A DNA stretch of 64,000 nucleotides. Origin: Linnemannia elongata (lineage: Eukaryota; Mortierellomycota; Mortierellomycetes; Mortierellales; Mortierellaceae). Made by a program: the position numbers and the translations under genes. The DNA is taken from contig JAXBDG010000013.1 in NCBI GenBank assembly GCA_036320915.1, forward strand, positions 620,001 through 684,000, given 5' to 3'. Shown piece after piece: positions 45,461 through 57,300 of the stretch (the first letter of the stretch is position 1; every line of letters starts with the position of its first letter). The notes beneath the pieces were generated by a model. The model was not told the origin of the DNA, searched no databases, and saw only the letters and a list, made by a program, of their open reading frames with translations.

Positions 45461-48200
45461 ATGTCGTCCATTAAAGCAGAGGGAGAAGCTGTTTCGGACG
45501 CACAACCAAGTCCTGTAGTAGCAACCATGTCCTCTGAACTAACACCCACCCCTACAACCATAATCACCACCCCACCTGCACCAGGACCTGGAATCATAGA
45601 CAGTTCGAACTCTACTTCGACCCTCGAGCCTTCCACCCTTCGTACCTCGCACCAAGCTTCTCTCATACCACCCCAAACATTGTCATCACCACCAAAAACG
45701 ATAGTAGAAGCACCTCCACTTTCAGCAATAGCAGCCGAGACACTTCCACAAGCTGACACACCGACACATAGTAAGCCTAATGCAGGAACGAATGGGTCCA
45801 TTTCAGCACCAGCAGCAGGAGTACCAACATCAAGTGTGCATATTCCAGCAACGTTGAATGGACTGGAACGCGGACCTCTCGGCCTTGCACCCGATGAGGA
45901 AGAATGGGTTCGGGACAAGATGGAATACGCCCTACATGAGTAAGTTAGGACACTGCTATTACGCTTTCACAAAGTCCGCTTTTTTTCCTGGCAGGAGCGT
46001 CTTTCTCTTATCTCAGGTCGACTAATACTGTATTTCACACCAAATAGCTTTCAAGTGTTGTCGTTGGCGATCAAGCGGTACCGGTGGCAACTTGGTCAGG
46101 TGCCCAAGGATATCAGTCGATTACAGAGTCTCAAGGAGAAGCACATGGATGATCCCTTTGAGTTCCTTCGTCAAGTCAAATCCAAGGTACGATATATTGC
46201 TCTATCTAGGGTGGTTGCGAATAGATATGATAACTAAGAATTGGACATTGATGATTATTGTTCTGTTTCCTGTTGTTAGGAGTTTCGTTATCCTGAAGGC
46301 CAAAAGACTCTCCCGGCGCCTTCAATCGAGTGGACAAAATACCAATTTCCACCAGCGAACCCTGTCCTTCCAACAAAACCCCAGTCCACCACATTCTTGG
46401 TAAGTGACAATCAAAAGTTGTTTCGATTACTTTTTTGAAGAAGTGGGAACTATACTTACTAAAATATCGAATTATCTATGGTAGAACGCGATGTCTATAT
46501 CAAGCAGCAACGACAGATCCAATGGAAGCAACATTGTATCTCTGGCGCGTAGCAATCGATCAAGAGCAGGATCGCCTTCATATGAGCGTTTGCGGACCGT
46601 CAAGGATACAGCAAGGAGCCTCGGGATCCATGTCAGCCACCACAGCCACTACCAAAATCTCCATTCTACTCAGCAGTACCGTCATGACTCTGGAGCAAAC
46701 GGGGTCGATGAGTTTGCGAGTGCCGGAAACGATATTGACGCATTCTCGCGGCAGGCTTCTCAGGAGGTCTCTCAGGCGGGTTTTGGAGGACACAGTCAGT
46801 CGCCAAGTGTGGCACCAAAGAGCCAGGACATGGAGGGAGTGACATTCACGGGTCAAGACCAGTCCGCCACAGCATTTCGTGCGCGGTCCGCTACAGTCTC
46901 GGAGAGTACGTCGGCACCAGCAGGATCATCGTCGTATTATACAGCAACAGTTGTAGCGTCATCATCATCTTCGACACACCAGCCCTTATCGTACATTGCT
47001 TCAAACAACTTGGCAAATTTTGAGCCCACTCCAGGAGGACCGGCTAATATCACTATCAGTCATGCTCCAGGATTCGCTACCGCCCACCATACCAGCTTTA
47101 ACACCAGCGGCAACAACAACATCACCTATAATCATATGAGCGGGAGTGTCGACATTCAGCCCGGAAGCACCAAGGGCAAGGGTTATTCTCGTGAGGGAAG
47201 CGGCGCGCGTGATGAGCCAAAACCACCATTGTATAACATCCCATGGAGCGACGAGGAACAAAGGCTGCTGGAGAAATTATTGGACGAGTATCCGGATGAG
47301 CCAGTAGCTGCACAACGGTTTCAAAAGATCTCCGCTGCAATGGGAACCAGGACGCCCAAACAGGTGGCGAGTCGAGTTCAAAAGTATTTCATCAAGTTGG
47401 TCAAGGCTGGCTTGGAGGCACCAGGTCGGATGAATTATTCGTTGGAGACGTCCAAGGCCAAGTCAAAGGGGGCACCACCGACTGCCAAGGGCAAGAAACG
47501 GAAAGATGGACCTGGAGGAGAGGCAGCACCCAAGGGCAAGGCAGGTCGACCACGGAAGAAGGATGCTGGCGAGACTGGAGCATCTGGATCAGGAGCAGCA
47601 GGAGGAGGAGGGGCAAGTGGTGGAGGTGGATCGACCAAGAGACAGAAGCCAAAGTCCTTACTGGGATCAGGATCGGGAAGGACTTCAGGCACACAATACT
47701 TGCATTACTCTTCGGCACCGACTGTATATATGAGCGAAGAGGATGATGAGGATAGTGTCCAGGATATGCTTGCTGCCAGTCATACTGTCTCCAGCAGTGT
47801 GCCTGACGGCGGTATCGCCAGTCATATCGGCTTCTCTGTACGTATATATGGAACTTTACTTTGCTCTTTCGGGGGGGAGGAGGGGTTGGACGTGTGAATT
47901 GTGATACTTTGGAGTTCTAACGCATTCCATTTCATTTACTTCAACAACACGTAGTGTGATTCGTGTGGAGTGGACCCGATTCTGGGGATACGGTACTCGT
48001 GCATAGACTGTGAGGAGCTTGGAGGAACAGACTTGTGTGGACCTTGTTACAACTCTGGAGTTTACCACAACGAACTCCACCTGCTGTCACATCGGTTCCA
48101 TGCGATCGAGACCTCCGAAGTGCCGTCGTATAGTCACAGCCAGCCCTACCGGCCGGCAAGTGTAGGACCCAGCGGGACTAGCGGCATCTATCAATCATAG
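45461..48200 (+). CDS. ZZZ3: ZZZ3-like protein with SANT/Myb and ZZ zinc-finger domains
   Basis: Exons 45461-45939, 46048-46186, 46280-46399, 46485-47837 and 47955-48200; consistent phases; 778 residues. After a Ser/Thr/Pro-rich start, residues ~145-235 match the region before the Myb domain in ZZZ3 ('DPFEFLRQVKSKEFRYPEGQ', 'APSIEWTKY'). The SANT/Myb domain at ~497-552 reads 'NIPWSDEEQRLLEKLLDEYP', 'TRTPKQVASRVQKYFIKL', very like human ZZZ3. A basic AT-hook-like 'GKAGRPRKK' follows. The final exon is a ZZ finger: CDSC, CIDC, 'LCGPCY', then 'HELHLLSHRFH'-type ligands. Human ZZZ3 is an ATAC histone acetyltransferase subunit whose ZZ finger reads histone H3. The start was set at ATG 45461, as no ATG lies upstream in frame. 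Confidence 0.9.
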
Positions 48201-48334
48201 CCCTCCGAGTGCCAAATAAACATTTCCAAAAGATGCGTGATAACGCCATTGTGATTTTCAGGGACTGAAAACGTATAAAAAAAATAAAAAAATGAACCCT
48301 ACTTTCTCTCTTCATCTCACATTCACTTTCAACC

Positions 48335-48996
48335 ATGGCTACATACACGCGACCCACCTTTGTCGACGGACATGTCGTCAAGGACCTCTTGGAGGACAAG
48401 TCCAAGGTCCCCGGAAAGGACTACCTCGTCATTGATGTCCGTGATTCCGACTACATCGTAAGTCATTCACTTCTCTTTTTTTTTCTTCCCTGGTGCTCGT
48501 TCCACAAGTTAAGCGACAATAGAGGTGAAGGTCAAAACCACATAAATACCTAAGACCACCACCTTCCTCACTATTTTTCACGCTTATCCACTAACAACTA
48601 CTTCATAACCATCCTTCAAAAACATGAAAAAAATAGGGAGGCCACATCCGCGGAAGCGTCAACATCCCCGCCCACGAGATCCCTGAAAAACTGCCCACCT
48701 TGATCGAGGAATACAAAGACGTCCCCCAACTAATCTTCCACTGCGCCCTTTCCCAAGTCCGAGGTCCCAAAGCCGCCAATCGCTGGGCCGAGGCCCTTGC
48801 CGCCCGTGACGATGCTGATGCTGCTGACGTCGCTGCTACAGAACGCGCGGCGGTCGAGGCGGCCAATAAGGGTTCTTTGACGCAACAGGTCAACATCCTC
48901 AGAGGAGGATTCGGGGAGTGGCAGAAGCAGTACAAGGATGACAAGAATTTGGTTGAGGAATATGTGGCCGAATACTGGATTGAGGATCAGTACTAA
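48335..48996 (+). CDS. YCH1: Small Cdc25/rhodanese-type phosphatase (Ych1/Ibp1-like)
   Basis: Exons 48335-48457 and 48637-48996, phase 0, 160 residues. A single rhodanese fold: 'DYLVIDVRDSDYI' then 'GGHIRGSVNIPAHEIP', and the active-site loop HCALSQVRGPKAA (C77, R83), the HCx5R signature of Cdc25-like small phosphatases and arsenate reductases. An Ala/Asp-rich insertion (about 95-120) precedes 'VNILRGGFGEWQ'. Yeast Ych1 and fission yeast Ibp1 are phosphatases of this size; arsenate reduction (Acr2-like) is the alternative. It follows ZZZ3 by 134 nt and converges on RAD51. Confidence 0.9.
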
Positions 48997-49546
48997 GAGG
49001 GAGGAGAAGACCGTTGATAACAACATCCCAGGAACAGCGATCGTTTTCACGGACAACAATGATATGTCCTTGACGCCGCGCCTTGGCTTCTCACAGACTA
49101 CTTCACCACGTTCTTCGCCATTCCGCCTCCCAAGGACACACACATCTCAAAAAATAAAGAAAACAGCGCAGCTGCAAAAATGACAATCGCCTCTCAATCT
49201 CGCAACGTCAGGGAAATCATGACTTTTCTCGACTTCTTTTTTTTTGTTTTTTTTGTTTTATTAGTTATTTTGATGTTTTTTTTAAAAAAAAGCAATAGAG
49301 TGAAGAAAAGTACAATGGGGGTTTTGAAGTAAGCAACACAACAAAAGTCGGAATGACGTGATTTTTGCCCAGGAAGCTGCCACCAAAAGGCGACGAGACA
49401 GACGAACAAAGGAGATATCGCGTGGAAATAACCTTTGCAACGTATTTTTGGGAGCAATTGTTGACTGTTTGTTTGTTTGGCGCTGAGATGTGGAAATGAG
49501 AACAATTCCTGGTAATTTTAACCAGTGGAAATCGTTGTTTGTCCTC
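48997..49546. other. Convergent 3' spacer
   Basis: 550 nt between the phosphatase and RAD51 stops. It includes T-rich and A-rich runs at 49229-49290, suitable as 3' ends for both genes. No gene seen. Confidence 0.6.
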
Positions 49547-51442
49547 TTAGGCCTCGGTCGCATCTGCGATACCGTGAGGGCCGATCGAGAACTGGGCCTC
49601 AGATTCTGGAAGGCATGGCGAATCGTAAATCTTGCACACGCGATTCTCACCTCTGGCCTTGCGAAGCGACAATCTATTCACACGTATAGACAATGAGAAA
49701 GAAGATGGCGTTGGTATTAAAGCGTGTAGTTAGGTAGATGGACATACCACTTAACAATCTTAGAGATATAATCGGATCAATTACCTTGTCGTTGAGGAGT
49801 GAGCCATAATGTTTCCTCCGATAGGCTTCTTACTGTCAGCGCTAAACATGGCCATTCCATCTACCTGTGCAACCACCTGGTTCGTGATCACTACTGCCAC
49901 ACCAAACTATAGCAAGGTAAATGAAGAGTCGTGTCAGTCGTACTTTTGTCGCAGTTTTCCAATCCTTGCATGCTAACCAACACAAGAACTCAGCCAGAAC
50001 TTCAAAAAAGTAACTCACCTCGTCGGCAAGGCGTTGAAGGTTCCGCAGGAAGCGAGCCATATGCATCTGACGAGCCGAGAGCTCGCCTCTTCCAGAGAAA
50101 TCTGTGCGGTACAACGATGTTGCACTGTCGACAATTAGGAGCGCAAACCTTGACTCTGACATCATCGCTGCTGCCTGCACCAACAGTTGCATCTGATGAT
50201 CTGTATTGTAGGCGCGAGCATACGCGACATTGTCCAATACCTCCTCTCCATTCAAGTTGTATCTATGAACATTAATGCAAGAATAAGCTGTTAGTCACAA
50301 CGTCATAAACCTCGGAAAGGATTTGGTATTAGCAAGTCCCGTTGCCCCAGTGGTCGAACATACCTCTCTGAGATAGCAAGCAGACGCTCGGGACGGAATG
50401 TTCCTTCTGTGTCGATGTACAGACACTTTCCTTCACCACCACTCATACTCACAGGAAGCTACATCCAATTAAATACAACGTAAATGATAAGTACACCTAT
50501 ACACAGCAGTCCGTGTAACCAAATCGAATGAAACCCCATATGAACAAAAAAAGTTACCTGACACGTTACCGCCAACATGTGGCAGAGCTGTGACTTTCCC
50601 GTCCTGAATTCTCCAAAGAGTTCTGTGATGGCACCCGTCTCAATGCCTCCTCCGAGCAACTTGTCCAGTTCTCCTGAACCAGTTGTGAGCTGCAGCATCC
50701 CGCTCCGTCGTTGATGAAACTCTGTTGCTGTAGTGAATCCCATTGGAACCAATCTTGACGCTAATTTTGTCATAGATGCGCCAGGGTGGCGGCAAAAGTA
50801 ATCGGTTAAATAATGTGCTTCTCTCGCATTCTTCTCTGCCCCAAATTATGCGCAGTCCAAAAGGACTCCAAAATGAAAATCAGGTGTAAGTAAGCAAGCA
50901 AGGGTTAGGTACCTTCTGTAATAATTTTATCCGCCTTGGCTTCAGAGATTCCTTTGATGGTAAGGAGAGTCTTTTTGGGCGTGAAGGCGATCGACTCGAC
51001 GGTATAGTATCCTGCATCCTTCAGTTTCTTGACATCCGCTGCTTGGATTCCACACTCCTAAAATATTCACCGAAGCAATACAGAGGGCTGATTAATAAAA
51101 CCGTTACGTTCATATCGTTTCGACATTTTTTTGTAATGAGTACGAGGGACACAGGAGCACAGAGAAGCATTTGGGAAAGTGGGCATTGCATTTACCTCGA
51201 GTTTCTCGGCTGTCGATAAGAAAAGGGCAGATGGGAAATAGTAGAAACTGGTTAGTTGAGACTATAAGAGGAGGGTCTTTGCTGAGGGAAGGACGTCTGC
51301 AGAGAGTTGTCAAATGAGATGGACGCTGTTTGTTGAGTGGTCGAATGACAAGAGGACTAGCTTCCTTACTGAGCATGTGAGTGGCAGCCTCCTCCTCTTC
51401 CTCCTCGATCTGGACGTTGTGTTCTTGTTGTGCGTGCTCCAT
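49547..51442 (-). CDS. RAD51: RAD51 recombinase
   Basis: Eight exons: 51442-51370, 51209-51196, 51057-50913, 50760-50558, 50458-50364, 50262-50019, 49906-49785 and 49673-49547; all phases agree; 340 residues (human 339). Order: an acidic N-terminus; the helix-hairpin-helix region '[20 protein letters not shown]', '[12 protein letters not shown]'; '[17 protein letters not shown]'; Walker A GEFRTGKS (K133, same number as in human); '[13 protein letters not shown]'; Walker B 'LLIVDSA'; '[12 protein letters not shown]'; '[15 protein letters not shown]'; and '[11 protein letters not shown]'. It forms filaments on single-stranded DNA for homologous recombination. Exon 2 is a 14-nt microexon. The wording fits RAD51 rather than DMC1. 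Confidence 0.97.
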
Positions 51443-51853
51443 GGTAGGCGAGTGTATATATGAGTTTGAATGAGTCTGAGAAAGTGGGTGAATGAAAGTG
51501 GAAGAAAGAAGCGAGGTGGTTCAAAGGAGGAGCTGGAAAAGTGACCTTGAAGACACAAGTGAGTCCGCCGAACGCGCTTTGCCTGTTGTTTGCCACCAAA
51601 TCGCACCTAATTAAATTAAGATGGGGTCCGCGGATCGCATCGACGTCAAGGAATAACAAATGAGATGCACTTCCTGCGCTACCCTCCCTGAAGTCGACCT
51701 CAGAACCCAAGCCCAAAAACGCCTTAGCAACACACGCACCTTTACGAAACAAACTTCCCATCACATTCTTTCTTCCACTTTCACTTTCCTCATCAACCCT
51801 CCTTCACTCCCTTCAACACTTCGTGCAACTTCTTCACTCTCTCACTCACTTCA
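51443..51853. promoter_or_regulatory. Bidirectional upstream region of RAD51 (-) and the 51854 gene (+)
   Basis: 411 nt with pyrimidine-rich sequence on the plus side (51760-51850) and TATATA at 51455-51460. A CGAACGCGC motif near 51569-51577 resembles an MluI-box core half, but no functional claim is made. Confidence 0.4.
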
Positions 51854-54215
51854 ATGTCACGCAAGGGAGCTGCCAACTCAAAGTTCGGTCATCTCTTCGG
51901 TGATAGTGGTAAGACAACCTCTTCCTTCCACACCCTTCCACCTCTCCTTTATTTCCTATGACCTCGTATTTGCTATGACTAGGCCAGTGCACCTTGGCAA
52001 AGACAATAGCATGGTCCAAGAACCCAATACGGATAGCGCATAAAAAATAAACACGTTTACCAACCCAATAAACACGCCAATACCCACTCTCCTCCTGAAC
52101 AAATAGACAACTCGTCGGTATCCAGCAGGGAGAGCCGTCTGTCAGGCTCAGGCGACTTGTACAAGGACCCCCTGGCAGCATTCATACCCCCCATCACCGC
52201 AACCACCGCAACAACCCGCGGAGGCTCCTCAACCGCCAAGGCAACCCTTTCACCACCACCCTCAGCAACAGCAACAACAACTACAACAGCCTCCAGGGGC
52301 GGATCACCACCCACCTCAGGATCCAATTCTCGTAGTTCCTCAAGACTTCAGAACCACTCGCTCTTTTCTTCTTTGACTGGAGGTGTTGGTAGTGACTCCG
52401 GAAGCGTTAGTGGTGGATCGTTGTTTGACAGTGCACCTACACCGACTTTATCGGCTGCAAAGCGGGATCTGCTCTTTGGCGATGCTGGTAGCGGGTCAAC
52501 CACTAGCGGCTCGTCGGTGTCTAGGAGAACTTCGACTCCACCCTTGTCCAGGAATAGCACTACGGCAGCCACCCATCAATCATCTTCACGCGTCCCTTCA
52601 CCTCCCATGAGCGGCGCCTCTGCCAGAACCAGCAATAACACGAGTTTCCTGGACGCGGATGCTTCTCCCCTGGGCGGACTTCTTGGTGATTTCGGTGCCA
52701 AGCCCAAGGAGGATGATGATGTGCTGTCACCATTGTCAACAGCTCCCCTGACTCGAACCAACAGTCAAGCTAGTACCAAGAGCCATGATAGTGTCCAAAG
52801 TAGTAGGAGCGCAAGGAGTCAGGATGTTTCTGCGGTGGAACCTTCGGCGCCTTTGAGATCTGGAATCACTACCAAACCCGCAGCATCAGTAACAGGAGCA
52901 GGAGGAGCAGCAGGAGCAGGAGGTGCCATCAAGGAGGTAGCGATATCATCGTTGATCCCATCGTCAGCCTCTTCCTCGATGACCTCGTCGCTTGCCCGAC
53001 GCGCCGTTATAAGGACAAGCATAGACCATTCTCAACGACAGACGACGACCACCACTGCCGCCGAAACATCGCCTGTAATCTCTGACCCAATCTTCAACCC
53101 CCTGACAGCTACACACTCTCAATTGCCCCCCCCTCCCCCTCGTCATTCCTCAGATTGGGGTACACCGCAGTCCATCCCTTCAACAACATCCTCACAATCA
53201 ATTGAAACCTTCCAATCCATTTCTCGCACATCTTCACCCGCTCCTCCAGCTGCACCCGCCGCGGCATCCCGACCTCTGCTGTTGAGCAGGAACGGATTCG
53301 AGCGAGACTATCTTGACAATATCACCTCTGCCTCGTCTTCACCGAGCCCGCTCTCGAAATCGGTGTCGATGATGATTCCAGCGGATGATGACGCGGCGGC
53401 TGCTTTCGCGAGCGACAACTTGTACTCTACAGGACCCGCACTCTCAACACCTTCCTCTTCGAGTATTTTGGATTCTGGATTCAGTCACTCGCGATCCTCC
53501 AGCAGCAACACGACAACATCAGCAGCTACGGGGTCATCCACGGTCGCAGGAGCAGCAGCCATAGCCGCTGCAGCCTCGGTCCTCAGACCAGGTATCGGCG
53601 CTGGGACTGTAGGTCAACCCAAGACACGATCTGGCTTTTCTCTAGGCGAAGATGTAGCAGACAGCTCCAACCCTTGGATGAACACTTTGGTCGACTCTTT
53701 GGAAGAGACCAAGCTCACCCGAGAATCCGCCCCGAAAATCGTCGACTATACCCAATCTGAAGCCGCCTCTGTCTTCACCGCCACCACCGTATTACCACCA
53801 TCATTAACTTCCAGCTCATCTTCAAGTATTCGACGCACGGCTGTCACTCCTCTCCCTCCATCTCTTGAAGATGATATTGGCGGCTTCGAGGATATGTTTG
53901 CTGGCCTTCGATCCTCTTCCTCGTCCAACCGAGGAAGCGGCGCCGTCACACCCACTCCCTCCTTATTCCCCCCCTCCACCTCCTCCACTTCAGCATCATC
54001 ACATCTCAGCAGTGGCACAACAACGACAACACTGTCAGGATCATCGTGGAACGTTCTGGACGCTGTCGAGGCTGCGGCGCAGGACCCTGATTTCTTGGGC
54101 CCTAGCGCGATTGTCAACCAAAGCACGGCCAAGGTTCTAGCCATGATGCAGATGCCCAAGGATGCCCTCGACAAAGATATTTCTGCTCAAGAGGTCTTTG
54201 ATAACCCTTGGGAAT

Positions 54216-54217
<2 letters not shown>
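51854..54217 (+). CDS. Ser/Thr-rich, largely disordered protein of unknown function
   Basis: Exons 51854-51908 (MSRKGAANSKFGHLFGDSG) and 52107-54217, phase 1, 721 residues. Most of the sequence is Ser/Thr/Ala-rich low complexity. More ordered or conserved-looking islands are the start, 'GDLYKDPLAAFIPP', 'LGGLLGDFGAKPKEDDD', 'DSSNPWMNTLVDSLEETKL', 'DIGGFEDMFAGLR' and the C-terminus 'DPDFLGPSAIVNQSTAKVLA' to 'EVFDNPWE'. Acidic-aromatic short motifs of this kind occur in trafficking adaptors, but I do not recognise the family. The stop is followed within two bases by a 46-nt T run. Divergent from RAD51. Confidence 0.75.

Positions 54218-54219
<2 letters not shown>

Positions 54220-54265
<46 letters not shown>
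54220..54265. repeat. 46-nt poly(T) run
   Basis: An uninterrupted T run beginning 3 nt after the TAA of the 51854 gene and about 100 nt before the RhoGAP stop. It is the longest homopolymer in the window and sits in the 3'UTRs of two convergent genes. Confidence 0.95.
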
Positions 54266-54266
<1 letters not shown>

Positions 54267-54366
54267 GTTGTAAGTAAAAGAGTAGAGGGGAAAGCCAGTA
54301 CTGAGAAGCGTGGGTGATATGGTAGTTGAAGGTGAATCAAAATAGGGATGGGATGTTTTATTGTTT

Positions 54367-57300
54367 TTAACTAGGAGGAAGAGGTCGACGCGAGGATGGA
54401 GAGCTAGGGTTGGGGAACGATGCAGGTAGATGGAGTGAAGGAGAGTTGTTGTCGTTGCTGGAAGAGTGTTGATGTTGATGCTGGTACTGGTGAGGATGAG
54501 GGTGAGGAGGAGCTAAAGAAGAAGAAGGGACATGAGAAGTGGTGAGCGCAGCCGCCGACCGACTTCGTTCACGTTCATAGCTTCTCTGTGCAGCAGATCC
54601 TCCGCCAATACTGCTGCCAGTGTCAGTCCGCTGGAGGAAATGGTTTTCGTCGCGACTTTGCGCGCGGCTCCGAGCTCGACTGGAGGGAGATGGGCTGACG
54701 TAGTGTCCAGATCCCGATCCATGACCGTGACCATGACCGTGACCATGTCCTTGACCCTCGGCGAGCGGAGAAGGTGCATGGTGGTTTCCACCACCAGAGC
54801 CATGTGTTCCAGTCGCGCTCTGATGAGAAACATTTCGGACTAACGGCCTGAGTGAAGGTGAGTTGACGGGTGAAGAGTTCCTTGAAGAGTTGCTCCGGGA
54901 TCGTGGTGGCGTCGTGTCCCCGCGGAAGGAAGAAGTTGATCCTTCACGAGGAGATCTGCGCTCCCTGGATTTGGGTGTCGGTGCGGGTGGTGGTAGTTGT
55001 TGTGCGTTATTAGTAGAGTCATGAGTGTGGTTGGATCCAAAAGATCCTTGCCTGCTCCTGGGTGAAGAATCGTAAGGGTGCGAAGGAGGTGGCGGTGCAA
55101 ATGGATGTCCTTCCTCGTGGTCGTATCCGAGGTCTGGGCTATGTGCAGAGTGCTGGTATGGGCGTGAAGATCCGTATGGTGAAAGGTGTTGTTGCTGTTG
55201 CTGTTGGAGGTGATCCGAAGGGAAGTAGCCTTGGTGGAGAGAGTCAAACTGAGGCGAATATCGGTTTCTTGGTGAGCGTTGAGGCGGGCGTGGGGCATCG
55301 CCAGGGCCGGTAGGCTCGAGCGACGCCGAGCTTCCTTGAGAGACCAGACCCCGTCCTTGGTATAATCGATCTGCACTTGGCGTCGGACTGGCCGATGACG
55401 CCGAGGTGAACGATGAGTTGGTAGGGAGGGCGCGCCTGGAAGATGCTCCATGCGAGGGTGAGCCAGATCGAGAGCCGCCCGAGGAAGATGTGTATTCAGA
55501 GGAATGGCCAATTCTCTGAGGAAGGTCGAGAAGATCCATAAGAGATCCCTCGGGTGGAGGAGGAGCTGGCCGTTGGGGAGACTCTCGAGGAATTGGTGGC
55601 GGTGGCTGAACATAGGGGCGCTCGGGTTTGACCCCATCGTTCTCATCAATAGTCTGGTTTGTCATTTGTCCCCGCCATCCAGATCCTGGCGTGCCTTGAA
55701 TCTGGGACGATGTCACTTCCTGGCTCTTATACTTGCGCTGCTTGTCTGTCAGCGACTCGCGTCGCTTCTCAGGCTTGAAGTCGCTGTCCTTTCCTGAGCC
55801 AGTGTCGTGGTCCCTGTTCCTGCCAGAGAAGAGACCCTTGAATTTCTCCATAGCCTGATGTCCACCACCATGGCCTCCGGAGGTGCCATGTGCTGCGTTC
55901 CGTGATCCAGTACTGACAAGGTCTCCGGGGTTGCTCTTGGCTCTAGCGATTGCCATGCCTGGGCTAATATGTCGCTGCCGGGTGACGCCGCCGGTGTGGT
56001 CCGACATCAAGTTCTGAGCGCTCTGTCCTGCGCCCGAGATCCGCCTCAATCCTAGACCGAGTCGTGGTCCCTCTTGATGATGCGAAGGCGGTGGAGGAGC
56101 AATATAGCCTTCATCGTGTTGATAAAGTGGACGATCTGGGATGTGAACATGGGCTGTGGTTGATGGAATAGGGATGTTTCTGCCAGTTCTTGGTAACGGC
56201 TCGCCGAAGTCTTGCCTTGATCGTCCTGATGAGTAGGTGGGTGGTGATTTCATGGGCGCTGGTGGGAGCGTGGAGGCAGATGGAGGAACAGGAGAGTTTG
56301 TTGGTGGCGATGGTTTGAAATCCGCAGGTTCCGTTTGAATAGGAGGCGCCGGAAATTGGATTTCGACAGTCTGACAAAAGATGGATGGCTCTCGATGCAA
56401 GCCTTCGCTCTTGAGTTGCTTTCGAAGGTTGAGATATGATGAGAAGTCGTCGCCAGCATCTTCTGACGAGATGACAGGGGATGTGCTTGCTTTACGAATC
56501 GATGAGGTCCGCTGCAAAGGTTCTAATTTGTCCTCGACCAACCTTGGGTTCTCTGGGATGTCAGACAGATCTATGTTACAGTTCAGGAAGTCGTGTGAGG
56601 ACATTTGGCACATCATTACCGCGAACTCAGCTCCAAGGATAACATGTCTGTGTCGATGCATACCTTGGGTTGCCTCTGAGGCAATAGCCTGAAGATCGCT
56701 TTCGCTCAGCAATTTGGACCCAGTCTTTGACCTCCTACTGGACAGCCTCCGTGCACTAAGTGTCGACGAAAAGATGTTGGAGTGGCTGTGATGGCTGCTT
56801 GTACTGGAGGTGGTTGAGTGACTCCGTTGTGGGGTGTTGCCAGGCAATGATGGGCGGGGTATAATGGGCCTCTGCAAGGACAGTCGCCGTTTAATGGTAA
56901 CATCCTCTGGATCGAAGCCGACTCCCGATCCAGACATGGAATCATAGATCCGTTCGTGGTCAGCTGCTGTAACATATCCTCCATGAAATGTCAATCCTCG
57001 TGTAGGTGGACCGTGAGCAGGACGACCTTGAGACGGGCTTCCGAGTCCAAAGTTGACTACCTCCTCATCGTCTTCGTCAATGTTGGGCTTGGGCATGGTG
57101 AAGCTGCTCTGGTTGTCGATCAGGAATTTGAGAACGGCTGCCGAAGTCATGTACTCTCCTGGCGACATGGCGTGGTTGGGGTGTGATATCACACCAGGTT
57201 GAAAAACAGATGCCAGGTTCTTAGAGTCCATCAGGTTCTCCTCGCTATGATGCGCAAAGATCGACAGGAGGTCCAGCAGATACATGAGGAGACATGCATG

